Below, one piece after another: positions 17,927-25,617 of a stretch of DNA of 64,000 bases (its first letter is position 1; every line of letters begins with the position of its first letter). The stretch spans positions 56,202 to 120,201 of the forward strand of contig DBEP01000107.1 in NCBI GenBank assembly GCA_002294045.1. Direction: 5' to 3'. The position numbers were made by a program, and so were the translations under genes. Origin of the DNA: Lachnoclostridium sp. UBA903 (GTDB lineage Bacteria > Bacillota > Clostridia > Lachnospirales > Lachnospiraceae). The notes under the pieces were generated by a model. It ran no database searches, was not told the DNA's origin, and saw only the letters and a list, made by a program, of their open reading frames with translations.

Positions 17927-18922
17927 ATGTTTGAAAATACCCGATTTTTATCGTGCCAAATAAAAAAACCGGTAACTCCGACAGCTATAAGTTATGGTTT
18001 TTCATCTTTTCCGGAACAGAACACCTTTCATAATAAAGCCATTGTCAGACGGAATCTGCCGGACAATATGAAAAATGCCGATTTTTTCATAACCGGCAGA
18101 ATGGATGTATTCTTAAGGCCTCCTGTCAAAGATTTTGCTTTGCAGAATCTCTATCATATGGAGGCCTTTAGTATTTTTTATTGTGATAAAAATTTTTTTA
18201 CAAAACGAAAAGATTATAATTCCTATCTTATTTTATATACTTATGAAGGCGGAGGTCTTCTGGAATATGAAGAAAAAACTTACCATTTGTCGGCAGGAGA
18301 CGGCTTCTTTATCGATTGCAGGCAGCCCCATCGGTATCAGACAGAAGGAAGCTGCTGGAAACATAGCGTATTTCATCTGAACGGTCCCCTGATGTCATCT
18401 GTTTTCAATGAATATATGCAAACCGGTTCAGCCGTGTTTTCCCAGCCGATAACCGGAAATTACCAAACCGGATTAGAAAGGCTGCTTACCGTCTATAGTA
18501 CGGCACAACCGCACCGGGACTGGCTGGCATCCGATTGTATCAGTCATATTCTGACTGATTTACTGCTCACTTCCTATTCGGAGCATGCTAATTCATCCGT
18601 TCCGGAAAATCTTCGGTATCTGATAAAGTACATGGAAAATAATTTTTCTTCTGTACTTAGCCTGGATTTTTTATCCAGATTTTCCGGCATCAGCAAATAT
18701 TATCTTTCCAGGGAATTTAAAAAATATACGGGTTTTTCGCCTACGGATTATCTGATTCTGCTCAGGGTGGAACACGCAAAATCCCTGTTACGCTCCACCA
18801 CTCTGCCGGCCAATAAAATTGCACATATTGCCGGGATCCACGACATCAATAACTTTAACAACCTTTTCAAAAAGAAAACCGGAATGACTCCTGGACAATA
18901 TAGAAAGAAAAGCGGCCGATAA
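17927..18922 (+). CDS. AraC-family transcriptional regulator
   Basis: A 331-residue regulator with an N-terminal cupin (EEKTYHLSAGDGFFIDCRQP) and a C-terminal double helix-turn-helix (LDFLSRFSGISKYYLSREFK, later NNFNNLFKKKTGMTPGQYRK). The start follows GAGG at 17927; upstream in-frame codons have no site. It is divergent from the GH106-like hydrolase and probably controls it. Its stop codon abuts the stop of the convergent HAD gene, with a small GGCCG/CGGCC hairpin across the junction. Confidence 0.85.
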   Translation: MFENTRFLSCQIKKPVTPTAISYGFSSFPEQNTFHNKAIVRRNLPDNMKNADFFITGRMDVFLRPPVKDFALQNLYHMEAFSIFYCDKNFFTKRKDYNSYLILYTYEGGGLLEYEEKTYHLSAGDGFFIDCRQPHRYQTEGSCWKHSVFHLNGPLMSSVFNEYMQTGSAVFSQPITGNYQTGLERLLTVYSTAQPHRDWLASDCISHILTDLLLTSYSEHANSSVPENLRYLIKYMENNFSSVLSLDFLSRFSGISKYYLSREFKKYTGFSPTDYLILLRVEHAKSLLRSTTLPANKIAHIAGIHDINNFNNLFKKKTGMTPGQYRKKSGR

Positions 18923-19609
18923 TTAAACCGGCCGATTAATATTCAAAGAAGTATCGCTATTTAAGAATTCGTAATAATTGCTGATTATAGAATGAATTTC
19001 TTTCATGTTCCTAAAAAATTCCTGACTTCCTTCAGGAACAACCGCAATAATTTTTCCAATGCCTGCTGCATTAGCCGCCCTTATTCCCGAAACTGCATCT
19101 TCAAAAACTATGCAATTTTTAGGAGCTACATTGATAGCCCGGGCTGCTTTGATATAAATATCCGGAGCTGGCTTTCCAGGAATGGAACCGTCATTATAGA
19201 CGATTTTGTTACAGTCAAACCATTCTTTTAAGCCAAGTTGATGAATATAAAAGTCTACATTTGTTTTTCCAGATGCAGTTGCAATCGCTCGGGGTATTTT
19301 TTTCATTTTTAGGTTATCTAATAATTCCGTGGCTCCGGGAGCTAATTGGAATGAAAGTTGAGCAGCACACAATTGTCGGTAAAGTTCCTCCTTTTGCTCT
19401 GATAGCTCAAATAGTTTATCTTGTGATAAAGGTTTTCCAAACAAGTATTCAAAGATAAAATCATTACTTCGGCCATGTATATATTCCTGAAATTCCAAGT
19501 CGGAAATTTCTCTGTGAATTATTTCTTTCGCGAAGTTTCTCCAGGCAAGCTCCTGCTGGGCCGAATCCCAAAACAGCGTACCGTTAAAGTCAAAAATAAC
19601 GCCTTTCAT
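18923..19609 (-). CDS. HAD-superfamily hydrolase, beta-phosphoglucomutase-like
   Basis: A 228-residue HAD protein with an inserted helical cap. Motif I reads DFNGTL (Asp7, Asn9) where the family normally has DxD. Motif II is TASGKT, motif III carries GKPAPDIY and motif IV is FEDAVSGIRAA. The Asn at the second acidic position could weaken phosphatase chemistry. The start at 19609 follows AAGGAG. It follows the sugar acetyltransferase gene by 23 bp on the same strand, so sugar phosphate handling is the likely setting. Confidence 0.78.
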   Translation of the reverse strand: MKGVIFDFNGTLFWDSAQQELAWRNFAKEIIHREISDLEFQEYIHGRSNDFIFEYLFGKPLSQDKLFELSEQKEELYRQLCAAQLSFQLAPGATELLDNLKMKKIPRAIATASGKTNVDFYIHQLGLKEWFDCNKIVYNDGSIPGKPAPDIYIKAARAINVAPKNCIVFEDAVSGIRAANAAGIGKIIAVVPEGSQEFFRNMKEIHSIISNYYEFLNSDTSLNINRPV

Positions 19610-19632
19610 ATATAACAACTCCTTATATGATA

Positions 19633-20241
19633 TTACTCCCATACATCCAGCTCTCTGTCCTTAAAGAAGTATTTTTTGTCTTTCTTACCAATTTCACGAG
19701 TAACCCGGCATGGTGCACCTAATGCAACTACATTGGAAGGAATATTATCCGTCACTACACTTCCTGCTCCGATTACTGAATTATCGCCTATCGTTACTCC
19801 CGGAAGTATCTGAACGCCTGAACCAATCCAAACATTTTTCCCTATATGAACAGGAAGATTATATACATAATTATGTTCCCTCAATACGGGCAGTATAGGA
19901 TGACCCGACGTAGCAATAACTACATTCGGCGCAATCATGCAATCATTTCCCACGTATATATCTGCATCATCTACAAGAGTTAAATTAAAATTACAATATA
20001 TACCGCTTCCGAAATGTACATGGTGACCACCCCAGTTTGCATGTAACGGAGGTTCTATATGGCAGCCGTCACCGATTTCAGCAAACATTTCCTTAAGTAA
20101 TTGCTGCCGCTTATTTTGTTCCAGGGGCCTGGTGGAATTGTAGTCATAAAGTTTCTCCATATAATTAAGCTGTTTACCCATTATCTCCGGGTCATCATAA
20201 CGATATACAAGTCCATTCTCTTTTCTCTCTTTATTCGTCAT
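19633..20241 (-). CDS. Sugar O-acetyltransferase (maltose/galactoside type)
   Basis: A 202-residue left-handed beta-helix enzyme transferring acetyl from acetyl-CoA to a sugar hydroxyl. Visible are the N-terminal Mac domain (YDYNSTRPLEQNKRQQLLKE) and hexapeptide repeats (VTIGDNSVIGAGSVVTDNIP), with the catalytic-type His in IATSGHP. The start at 20241 follows AGGAGG with ten bases of spacing. It is transcribed ahead of the HAD gene and divergently from an AraC regulator. Such enzymes are thought to detoxify non-metabolised sugars. Confidence 0.88.
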   Translation of the reverse strand: MTNKERKENGLVYRYDDPEIMGKQLNYMEKLYDYNSTRPLEQNKRQQLLKEMFAEIGDGCHIEPPLHANWGGHHVHFGSGIYCNFNLTLVDDADIYVGNDCMIAPNVVIATSGHPILPVLREHNYVYNLPVHIGKNVWIGSGVQILPGVTIGDNSVIGAGSVVTDNIPSNVVALGAPCRVTREIGKKDKKYFFKDRELDVWE

Positions 20242-20395
20242 AAAAAAGCTGCCTCCTATGAGTTTAAATAGCTCCATATCTGAAGCGATTAATTTTATAG
20301 CATCAAACAGACCTGTTTAGATTCTGTTGATATTTTAAACAATGTTCATATTTTCTGCACATAATATTAACTATCAAAATTGTATCTAATTATCC

Positions 20396-20424
20396 TTGGA
20401 GTTTCTATTAAAATCAGCTATAAT
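20396..20424 (+). promoter_or_regulatory. Sigma-A-type promoter of the third AraC gene
   Basis: TTGGAG (20396-20401), a 17-bp spacer and a perfect TATAAT (20419-20424) lie 37 bp before the start codon at 20462. Confidence 0.55.
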
Positions 20425-20461
20425 AATATCAAAATCGTATATTTATTTTGGAGGTGATACT

Positions 20462-21343
20462 ATGGGCTCACCATTAGAAGTGTTTTCCGATTTATCAGAG
20501 CGACTACATTATAACCTGCCAGATTTTCCATTGTATGCCCGTAAAGACAAACTGCTTCGATATGGATACACCGCCGCATGCCATTGGCATCCGGATTTGG
20601 AGTTTATTCTTGTGCTCGAAGGAGCAATGGATTTTTTCGTAAATGGAACAACTGTACATATAGATACACATAATGGGATTTTCGTTAATAGCAAGCGCCT
20701 GCACTACGGCTATTCTGCTGATAAAGCTAACTGCTTCTTCATGGCTGTAGTTATCCATCCAGTATTGCTTTCTGAGAATTCTCAGGCAGTCAAAGTATAT
20801 TTGGAGCAGAAATTCGGAGCAGATAGCGACGATTTTATATTATTGAATCCCAAAATTGATTGGCAGCAGGAAGCTTTACTTTTACTTAGCCAAATATTTG
20901 ATGAAATGCATAGTGATACTTGTAATCCATTACGCTTACTGTCGCAGGCTGTGTTTCTTTGTGCTAATATGGGAGAGCATGTTCAGCAAGCCCCAGGGTT
21001 CCGTATGGATGAGCAGTTGCGGAAGATTGTTTGGGAAATGACAGGATTCATTCACCGGCATTATGACACGAAGATAACGCTTGATGACATTGCGGCATCG
21101 GGTGCTGTGTGCAGAAGTAAATGCTGCGAATTGTTCAATAAGTACCTGGGACAAACACCTAACACCTATGTGATGAGGTATCGCATTACCAAAAGCTGTG
21201 ATATGCTGCGTGAAACAAACAGAACTGTTTGCGACATAGCGATAACATGCGGCTTTCAAAGCGCGAGCTATTTTTCATATGTTTTTCGCGGCGAAACAGG
21301 ATTAACACCCCGGAATTACCGGAAGCAAACCACAGCGTCCTAA
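20462..21343 (+). CDS. AraC-family transcriptional regulator
   Basis: The 293-residue regulator has a cupin sensor (HWHPDLEFILVLEGAMDFFV) and a C-terminal AraC domain (ITLDDIAASGAVCRSKCCEL, ending SYFSYVFRGETGLTPRNYRK). The start follows GGAGGTGAT. It is divergent from the acetyltransferase/HAD pair, which is its probable target. A different, longer start at 20396 lies on the promoter itself and is rejected. Confidence 0.85.
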   Translation: MGSPLEVFSDLSERLHYNLPDFPLYARKDKLLRYGYTAACHWHPDLEFILVLEGAMDFFVNGTTVHIDTHNGIFVNSKRLHYGYSADKANCFFMAVVIHPVLLSENSQAVKVYLEQKFGADSDDFILLNPKIDWQQEALLLLSQIFDEMHSDTCNPLRLLSQAVFLCANMGEHVQQAPGFRMDEQLRKIVWEMTGFIHRHYDTKITLDDIAASGAVCRSKCCELFNKYLGQTPNTYVMRYRITKSCDMLRETNRTVCDIAITCGFQSASYFSYVFRGETGLTPRNYRKQTTAS

Positions 21344-21408
21344 TTCCCTGAAACAACTGCCGTCAATCAATCCAACAGCTCCTCTTGGCCAGGAGTACCG
21401 CTTTCCAG

Positions 21409-21452
21409 ACACAGAAATACCGCCCTTGTCCACATGGGCGGTATTTCTGTGT
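21409..21452. terminator. Perfect 17-bp hairpin between convergent genes
   Basis: ACACAGAAATACCGCCC (21409-21425) and its exact complement (21436-21452) with a 10-nt loop lie between the AraC gene and the LysM gene. No T-run follows on either side, so it may be a factor-assisted or bidirectional terminator. Confidence 0.5.
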
Positions 21453-21547
21453 AATGTGACAGGCAGAATAGACCTTCCGGCCCACTCTAATTTCAAGGCC
21501 GCTTCATACCTGTATTATTATAATCATATACGGATAATAGCTGTTTG

Positions 21548-22837
21548 CTATATTAGTTTGATTATATCAAAATATACATTAGTAATTGTCCATAATTGTT
21601 GATAATAAATCATTATATTCCACACTCCGCTCCCTCTAAGACCGTAATTTAAAATTACTCTATCCAGTACGTCAATACTTCTGGCATCTACAAACCACAC
21701 GATATGCTGAGACGGATAACCAATGAAAAAATCATTATAGTAAAAATAAGGCGTTTGCGACTCTTCATCAAATTGAATTGCTACACCAACTTCATAGGCT
21801 AATTCCAGAACAGAATTTATTGTAAGCGAAGCAGCATAGGATTCGTTGGGTCTGTATGGCAGCTGCCAATCATATCCAATAGTCGGCTTACCGATAATAA
21901 TTTTGTCCGGTGGGACCTGGGGACCTACGTAATCAATTAATGCCCTTATATTATTAATATCACTGACCGGGGCAGGAGGCTCATAATTAGTCCCCCATTC
22001 AAATCTTAGATATATGATACCGTCCACATAATTGCTTAAAGAGTTATAATCAATTTGTTCAAATTCTATTCTGCTGTCAACCACCTGCATTCTATAGTTA
22101 ATTGTGATAAAGAATAAAAAACCTTCCTGCTGCAAACGATTCCATATTTTTTGTACTAAGTTTTGATAAAGCGATTGATTACTCTCATTCAGAAAATCAA
22201 AAACTAAATTTAATCCCAGATAACCCTGCCTTCTCATTATTTCAACAAATTCATTAATATTTCTATCCTGGTATTCATCGTTAAGCAATACGTTATAGGC
22301 AGTCTCTATATCCGGAACGCCCTGAGGTGTTAAGGTAGACAGCATCAGGAGCGGAATAACACTATAATCTTTTGATGTTTGTATTATTTCTGAGTCATCA
22401 TAATAGGTAAGTATTTCACCTTCTTCTGTTGTCGTGTAATTAAAAATAGAAAGATAAGTAAGATTGGGCAAAGTCCTGATAAGCGTTTCCTGCCTGATAT
22501 AAGGATAAGCAAAACCGTTTGTTGTTATGCTTGCGACGGTATTATAGCTTATTGTTAAGGTTTCACCCGGATATAGGTATTGCCTGTCTGCAAGATACGG
22601 ATTATTCCTCAGTAGCTGCATAACTGTTACGCTGTACAAATCTGCAATGCCTTGTAATGTATCTCCCTGCTGTACTATATATGACTGCTCGGGATAAGCA
22701 ATGATTATAGTTTGGCCTATAGCTAAATTAGATGGATATAACAATCCGTTATCTTGTATTATTTTATCAACGGTAATCCCAAATCTTTCAGCAATTGTAT
22801 ATATATTATCTCCTTGTTGGACAACGTATATTTCCAT
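21548..22837 (-). CDS. LysM protein with GH18-type domain, spore-associated type
   Basis: This 429-residue protein has two N-terminal LysM repeats (YVVQQGDNIYTIAERFGIT near 4-22; YIVQQGDTLQGIADLYSVT near 53-71) that bind peptidoglycan. A C-terminal GH18-like barrel of the YaaH/SleL spore-lysin type follows. There is no signal peptide, as in other forespore or mother-cell coat lysins. The catalytic strand reads YLGLNLVFDFLNE (206-218) where active members have a DG-N-IDFE pattern, so the catalytic Glu appears replaced and activity is doubtful. The start at 22837 follows GAGGAAG. Confidence 0.75.
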   Translation of the reverse strand: MEIYVVQQGDNIYTIAERFGITVDKIIQDNGLLYPSNLAIGQTIIIAYPEQSYIVQQGDTLQGIADLYSVTVMQLLRNNPYLADRQYLYPGETLTISYNTVASITTNGFAYPYIRQETLIRTLPNLTYLSIFNYTTTEEGEILTYYDDSEIIQTSKDYSVIPLLMLSTLTPQGVPDIETAYNVLLNDEYQDRNINEFVEIMRRQGYLGLNLVFDFLNESNQSLYQNLVQKIWNRLQQEGFLFFITINYRMQVVDSRIEFEQIDYNSLSNYVDGIIYLRFEWGTNYEPPAPVSDINNIRALIDYVGPQVPPDKIIIGKPTIGYDWQLPYRPNESYAASLTINSVLELAYEVGVAIQFDEESQTPYFYYNDFFIGYPSQHIVWFVDARSIDVLDRVILNYGLRGSGVWNIMIYYQQLWTITNVYFDIIKLI

Positions 22838-22974
22838 AAACTTCCTCAATCTAATTGTTATTATAAATATATGTTTAATATATGTTTAAAGAATATAAAT
22901 ATAGAATCTTTTTCATCCGGCATTTGAATTCCCGCAGGAAAAAATTCGGCAGCTTTCAGAGCTTAAATTTTTTA

Positions 22975-23024
22975 TTGACGGAACAATGTTCTGTCAATTA
23001 TAATAAATTCAGAACCTTGTTCTG
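22975..23024 (+). promoter_or_regulatory. Promoter with two TetR-type operators
   Basis: The -35 TTGACG (22975-22980), 18-bp spacer and -10 TATAAT (22999-23004) precede the TetR gene. A palindrome with arms TTGACgGAAC and GTTCtGTCAA around AAT covers the -35 and spacer (22975-22997). A second, CAGAAC-CTT-GTTCTG, covers the expected transcription start (23010-23024). Both share the GAAC-nnn-GTTC core, so autoregulation by TetR is strongly suggested. Confidence 0.7.
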
Positions 23025-23042
23025 TACGGAAAGGAGAATGCT

Positions 23043-23630
23043 ATGCCCCGAATAATAAAAGCGCCGGGTATGAGGCGGCAGGAACTTATTGACATTGCCT
23101 TGAAACAATTTTTTAAAAACGGCTATGAGAAAACGTCCATCCGCTCTATTTTAAAAGAAGCAGATGGGGAAATCGGCATGTTTTACCACTATTTCAAATC
23201 TAAAAATGAAATATATGAAGCGGCTCTAGAGAAATATAACGATAAATTTATTACCAAAGTTATTGAAATTGTCAACGCTTCCGGCTTGAATTTTGAAGAA
23301 AAACTGGACCGGTTATTCTCCGTCATGTCAGGCTCTGTTTCCGAATACAGCCTGATGTATACCGCAAAAGCAAATCCTGAAATTATGACGCTTCTGCATC
23401 ATAAAACATTGCGGAAGATGGTGCCTGTATTTGAACTGTTTATTCTGGACGGAATAAAAATGAATGTCCTAAAAACGCCGATACAAAATACCTATTTGTT
23501 AAGCGAATTTGTTCTTTATGGTGTCAGTGCCGTAATACATGACCCTGAAGTAAACTCAATGGAGAAAAAAATCGGCTATGCCAAAAAACTTATAGTCCAA
23601 ATATTGGGCATGGATAGAGGAGGGATATAA
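23043..23630 (+). CDS. TetR-family transcriptional regulator
   Basis: The 195-residue repressor has an N-terminal TetR helix-turn-helix (ELIDIALKQFFKNGYEKTSI, then FYHYFKSKNEIY) and a ligand-binding C-terminal domain. The start follows AAGGAG. It is co-transcribed with the membrane methyltransferase that begins two bases after its stop, so it probably controls that gene in answer to a small hydrophobic or toxic compound. Paired operators lie in its promoter. Confidence 0.87.
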   Translation: MPRIIKAPGMRRQELIDIALKQFFKNGYEKTSIRSILKEADGEIGMFYHYFKSKNEIYEAALEKYNDKFITKVIEIVNASGLNFEEKLDRLFSVMSGSVSEYSLMYTAKANPEIMTLLHHKTLRKMVPVFELFILDGIKMNVLKTPIQNTYLLSEFVLYGVSAVIHDPEVNSMEKKIGYAKKLIVQILGMDRGGI

Positions 23631-23631
23631 A

Positions 23632-24336
23632 ATGGCATCCTACGGAGAAAAAGAGTTACAAAAACAGGCTGCAAAATATATGGCTGTTGTAATGCTGCAA
23701 AGGATTACAGGGCTGGCATGTTTTCTGTCGGCGGCAGGAAAGCTGTCCCATATACGTGGTTGGATTTATTTCTCAATCTATTTTATCGTATCAATCATAA
23801 CGCTTTTGATTATGTCTTATAAACACAGAGAAACCTTAAGCGAAAGAGGAAAGAAACATGATAACACAAAAAGCTGGGATATAATCTGCCTTTGCGTGTA
23901 TGTGCCGTCCGCATTTTATTTGATTTACATTGCTGCCGGTCTGGATGTCCGTTTCGGATGGTCTTATCTTCCAATGCCTTTTATGTATGCCGGCCTTGTT
24001 CTTTATGCTGTTTCAGCCGTAATGGGAATATGGCCGGTAATGGAAAACAAACACTTTGAATCAATCTCACGTATCCAGAATGACAGAAAACAAACGGTAA
24101 TTACCACAGGCCCTTACAAATTGATAAGACATCCGGGATATTCCGCCATAATTATCTGGGCGCTTTCTGTCCCTATGCTTTTCGGTTCACTGTTCTCCGG
24201 ATTGGTATCGGCTGTTATTATTATCACGATTATCATTAGAACTTATTTAGAAGACTCTATGTTAAAGAAGGAATTATCCGGTTATTCGGAGTATGCGGAT
24301 AGGGTAAAATATAAACTGGTGCCTTTTATTTGGTAA
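23632..24336 (+). CDS. Isoprenylcysteine carboxyl methyltransferase-like membrane protein
   Basis: The 234-residue protein has about five membrane segments and the ICMT/PEMT signature GPYKLIRHPGYSA near 160-172, which in the family binds S-adenosylmethionine and lipid substrates. Bacterial members are uncharacterised; methylation of a lipid or lipophilic substrate is inferred from the fold. The start follows GAGGAGGG inside the end of the TetR gene, so the two are translationally coupled. Confidence 0.78.
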   Translation: MASYGEKELQKQAAKYMAVVMLQRITGLACFLSAAGKLSHIRGWIYFSIYFIVSIITLLIMSYKHRETLSERGKKHDNTKSWDIICLCVYVPSAFYLIYIAAGLDVRFGWSYLPMPFMYAGLVLYAVSAVMGIWPVMENKHFESISRIQNDRKQTVITTGPYKLIRHPGYSAIIIWALSVPMLFGSLFSGLVSAVIIITIIIRTYLEDSMLKKELSGYSEYADRVKYKLVPFIW

Positions 24337-24462
24337 AGCTGCTAAGGGTATTTCTAAATTATCTTCCAAAAAATATGCTAACTTCTTTGTAAACAAAATG
24401 TGCCCCTTGTTTTCCCCCAATCATGCCATCCGTTTCGAGTCTTGTTGAAAGGGGTGGTGCTT

Positions 24463-24594
24463 ATGTACATTGCATATAGTGATTTATTCACGTTTGTAAT
24501 TATGCTTACAGCTATAATAACCCTTGTCAGAAATGACAAGCGCAAAAAAATAGCCGCCCTTGTCTCTGGAAAGCTAAGGCGGCTACTTTCATAG
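24463..24594 (+). CDS. Holin-like toxin, 43 residues
   Basis: The small protein starts MYIAYSDLFTFVIMLTAIIT, one membrane segment, followed by the basic LVRNDKRKK stretch. This matches the short holin-like toxin family of Firmicutes, some of which are type I toxins held silent by antisense RNA. The start at 24463 follows GGGGTGG. An inverted repeat TAGCCGCC/GGCGGCTA spans the last codons. Upstream CCCCTT could pair with the AAGGGG of the ribosome site. Confidence 0.6.
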   Translation: MYIAYSDLFTFVIMLTAIITLVRNDKRKKIAALVSGKLRRLLS

Positions 24595-24934
24595 CTTACT
24601 AATTGTAAATATGCAAAATATTAGAACTTTCCGGCATCAGAGGCCTGCTGGACCGCAACATGAAACCTTTAAAATACGGCATTTTTACCGCTGAAATATA
24701 GAAATAACGTAGGAATAAACCGCATTTATACACTTTCAGATACGCTATTTTTGCACAAAACATCTGTTAATTTTTAGAGTTCAAGTCGGCTTTGTTCCAG
24801 CAAAAACAAAAGGTAATATAGATTTATTAGAGCAACAGCTTCATTCTTACAAGCCTCAAACCTACAAGCAAAGCTGTCAGGTGTGGTGCCCTTTTTTCAG
24901 AGGACATCAGATTAAAAAAAGGCATTGCAATTAG

Positions 24935-25151
24935 CTTGGTGAGCATCAAGAGCAGACCATGCTTGCCCATAATAAACAAGCCCGAATTCATGAGCTACTT
25001 TACATGATGGAAAACACCGTTCTCAGCCTGAAAGAATACCGGGAGGATGTGGTCAAGGGATCATTACCAAGGTAGTGGTTTTGTCCGCCGACCGCATTCG
25101 AATTATTTTTAAGGCAATTCGGAAATGGAACAGGAACTGCCGGGTGAATAG
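24935..25151 (+). pseudogene. Decayed C-terminus of a serine recombinase
   Basis: Three consecutive reading frames carry fragments typical of the C-terminal tail of large Firmicutes resolvases. They are ARIHELLYMMENTVLSLKEY (frame from 24935), VVVLSADRIRIIFK (frame from 25063) and EMEQELPGE followed by a stop (25149-25151). At least two frameshifts separate them, so the gene is dead. The adjoining stretch 24595-24934 shows no intact gene, only a possible fragment reading VGFVPAKTKGNIDLLEQQL near 24790. The relic indicates that a mobile element once ended here. Confidence 0.6.
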
Positions 25152-25266
25152 CAGGAGAATCCGCCACAAAAGCTGGCGGCATTTCTCTTTCGGATAGCTT
25201 TTCTGCTATATTTCAATGGCTTTCACCAAAATGCTGTGAATATTTTCATAATTTACACGAATCTAA

Positions 25267-25295
25267 TTGCTTTATTCGCCGCTGCGATATATAAT
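25267..25295 (+). promoter_or_regulatory. Promoter of the HTH-ATPase-methyltransferase cassette
   Basis: TTGCTT (25267-25272), 17-bp spacer and TATAAT (25290-25295) lie 35 bp before the first gene of the cassette. Confidence 0.55.
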
Positions 25296-25329
25296 ATATA
25301 CAACATTTAATTGGCAAAGGATAGTTTTA

Positions 25330-25617
25330 ATGGACTATATGACAGCAAAAGAAGCAGCGGAAAAATGGGCAATCACTCCTCGTCGGGTACAGGTGCTCTG
25401 CACACAGGGAAAAATACCGGGTGCTGTTCGTTTTGGGGTCACTTGGGCAATACCTAAAAACATGGTAGAACCTAAAGATGGCCGATATAAAAGCAAAAAT
25501 GAGGCAAAGCTGTTATTTAAGGATGGTATAAATTATGGAAGCTCAAATTACTATAAGTGGTGGAATAATTGGGGAATTATCAGAAAAAATCCCTTCGAAC
25601 ATTATAGCCTTAAATGA
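25330..25617 (+). CDS. Helix-turn-helix DNA-binding protein, excisionase-like
   Basis: The 95-residue protein opens with MDYMTAKEAAEKWAITPRRV, a MerR/excisionase-type helix-turn-helix, followed by the wing (VRFGVTWAIPKNMV). Its C-terminal third (about residues 69-95) overlaps the ATPase gene in another frame by 83 bp. As first gene of the cassette it is likely a transcriptional regulator of the downstream ATPase and methyltransferase, or an accessory specificity factor. Start 25330 follows AAAGGA. Confidence 0.72.
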   Translation: MDYMTAKEAAEKWAITPRRVQVLCTQGKIPGAVRFGVTWAIPKNMVEPKDGRYKSKNEAKLLFKDGINYGSSNYYKWWNNWGIIRKNPFEHYSLK

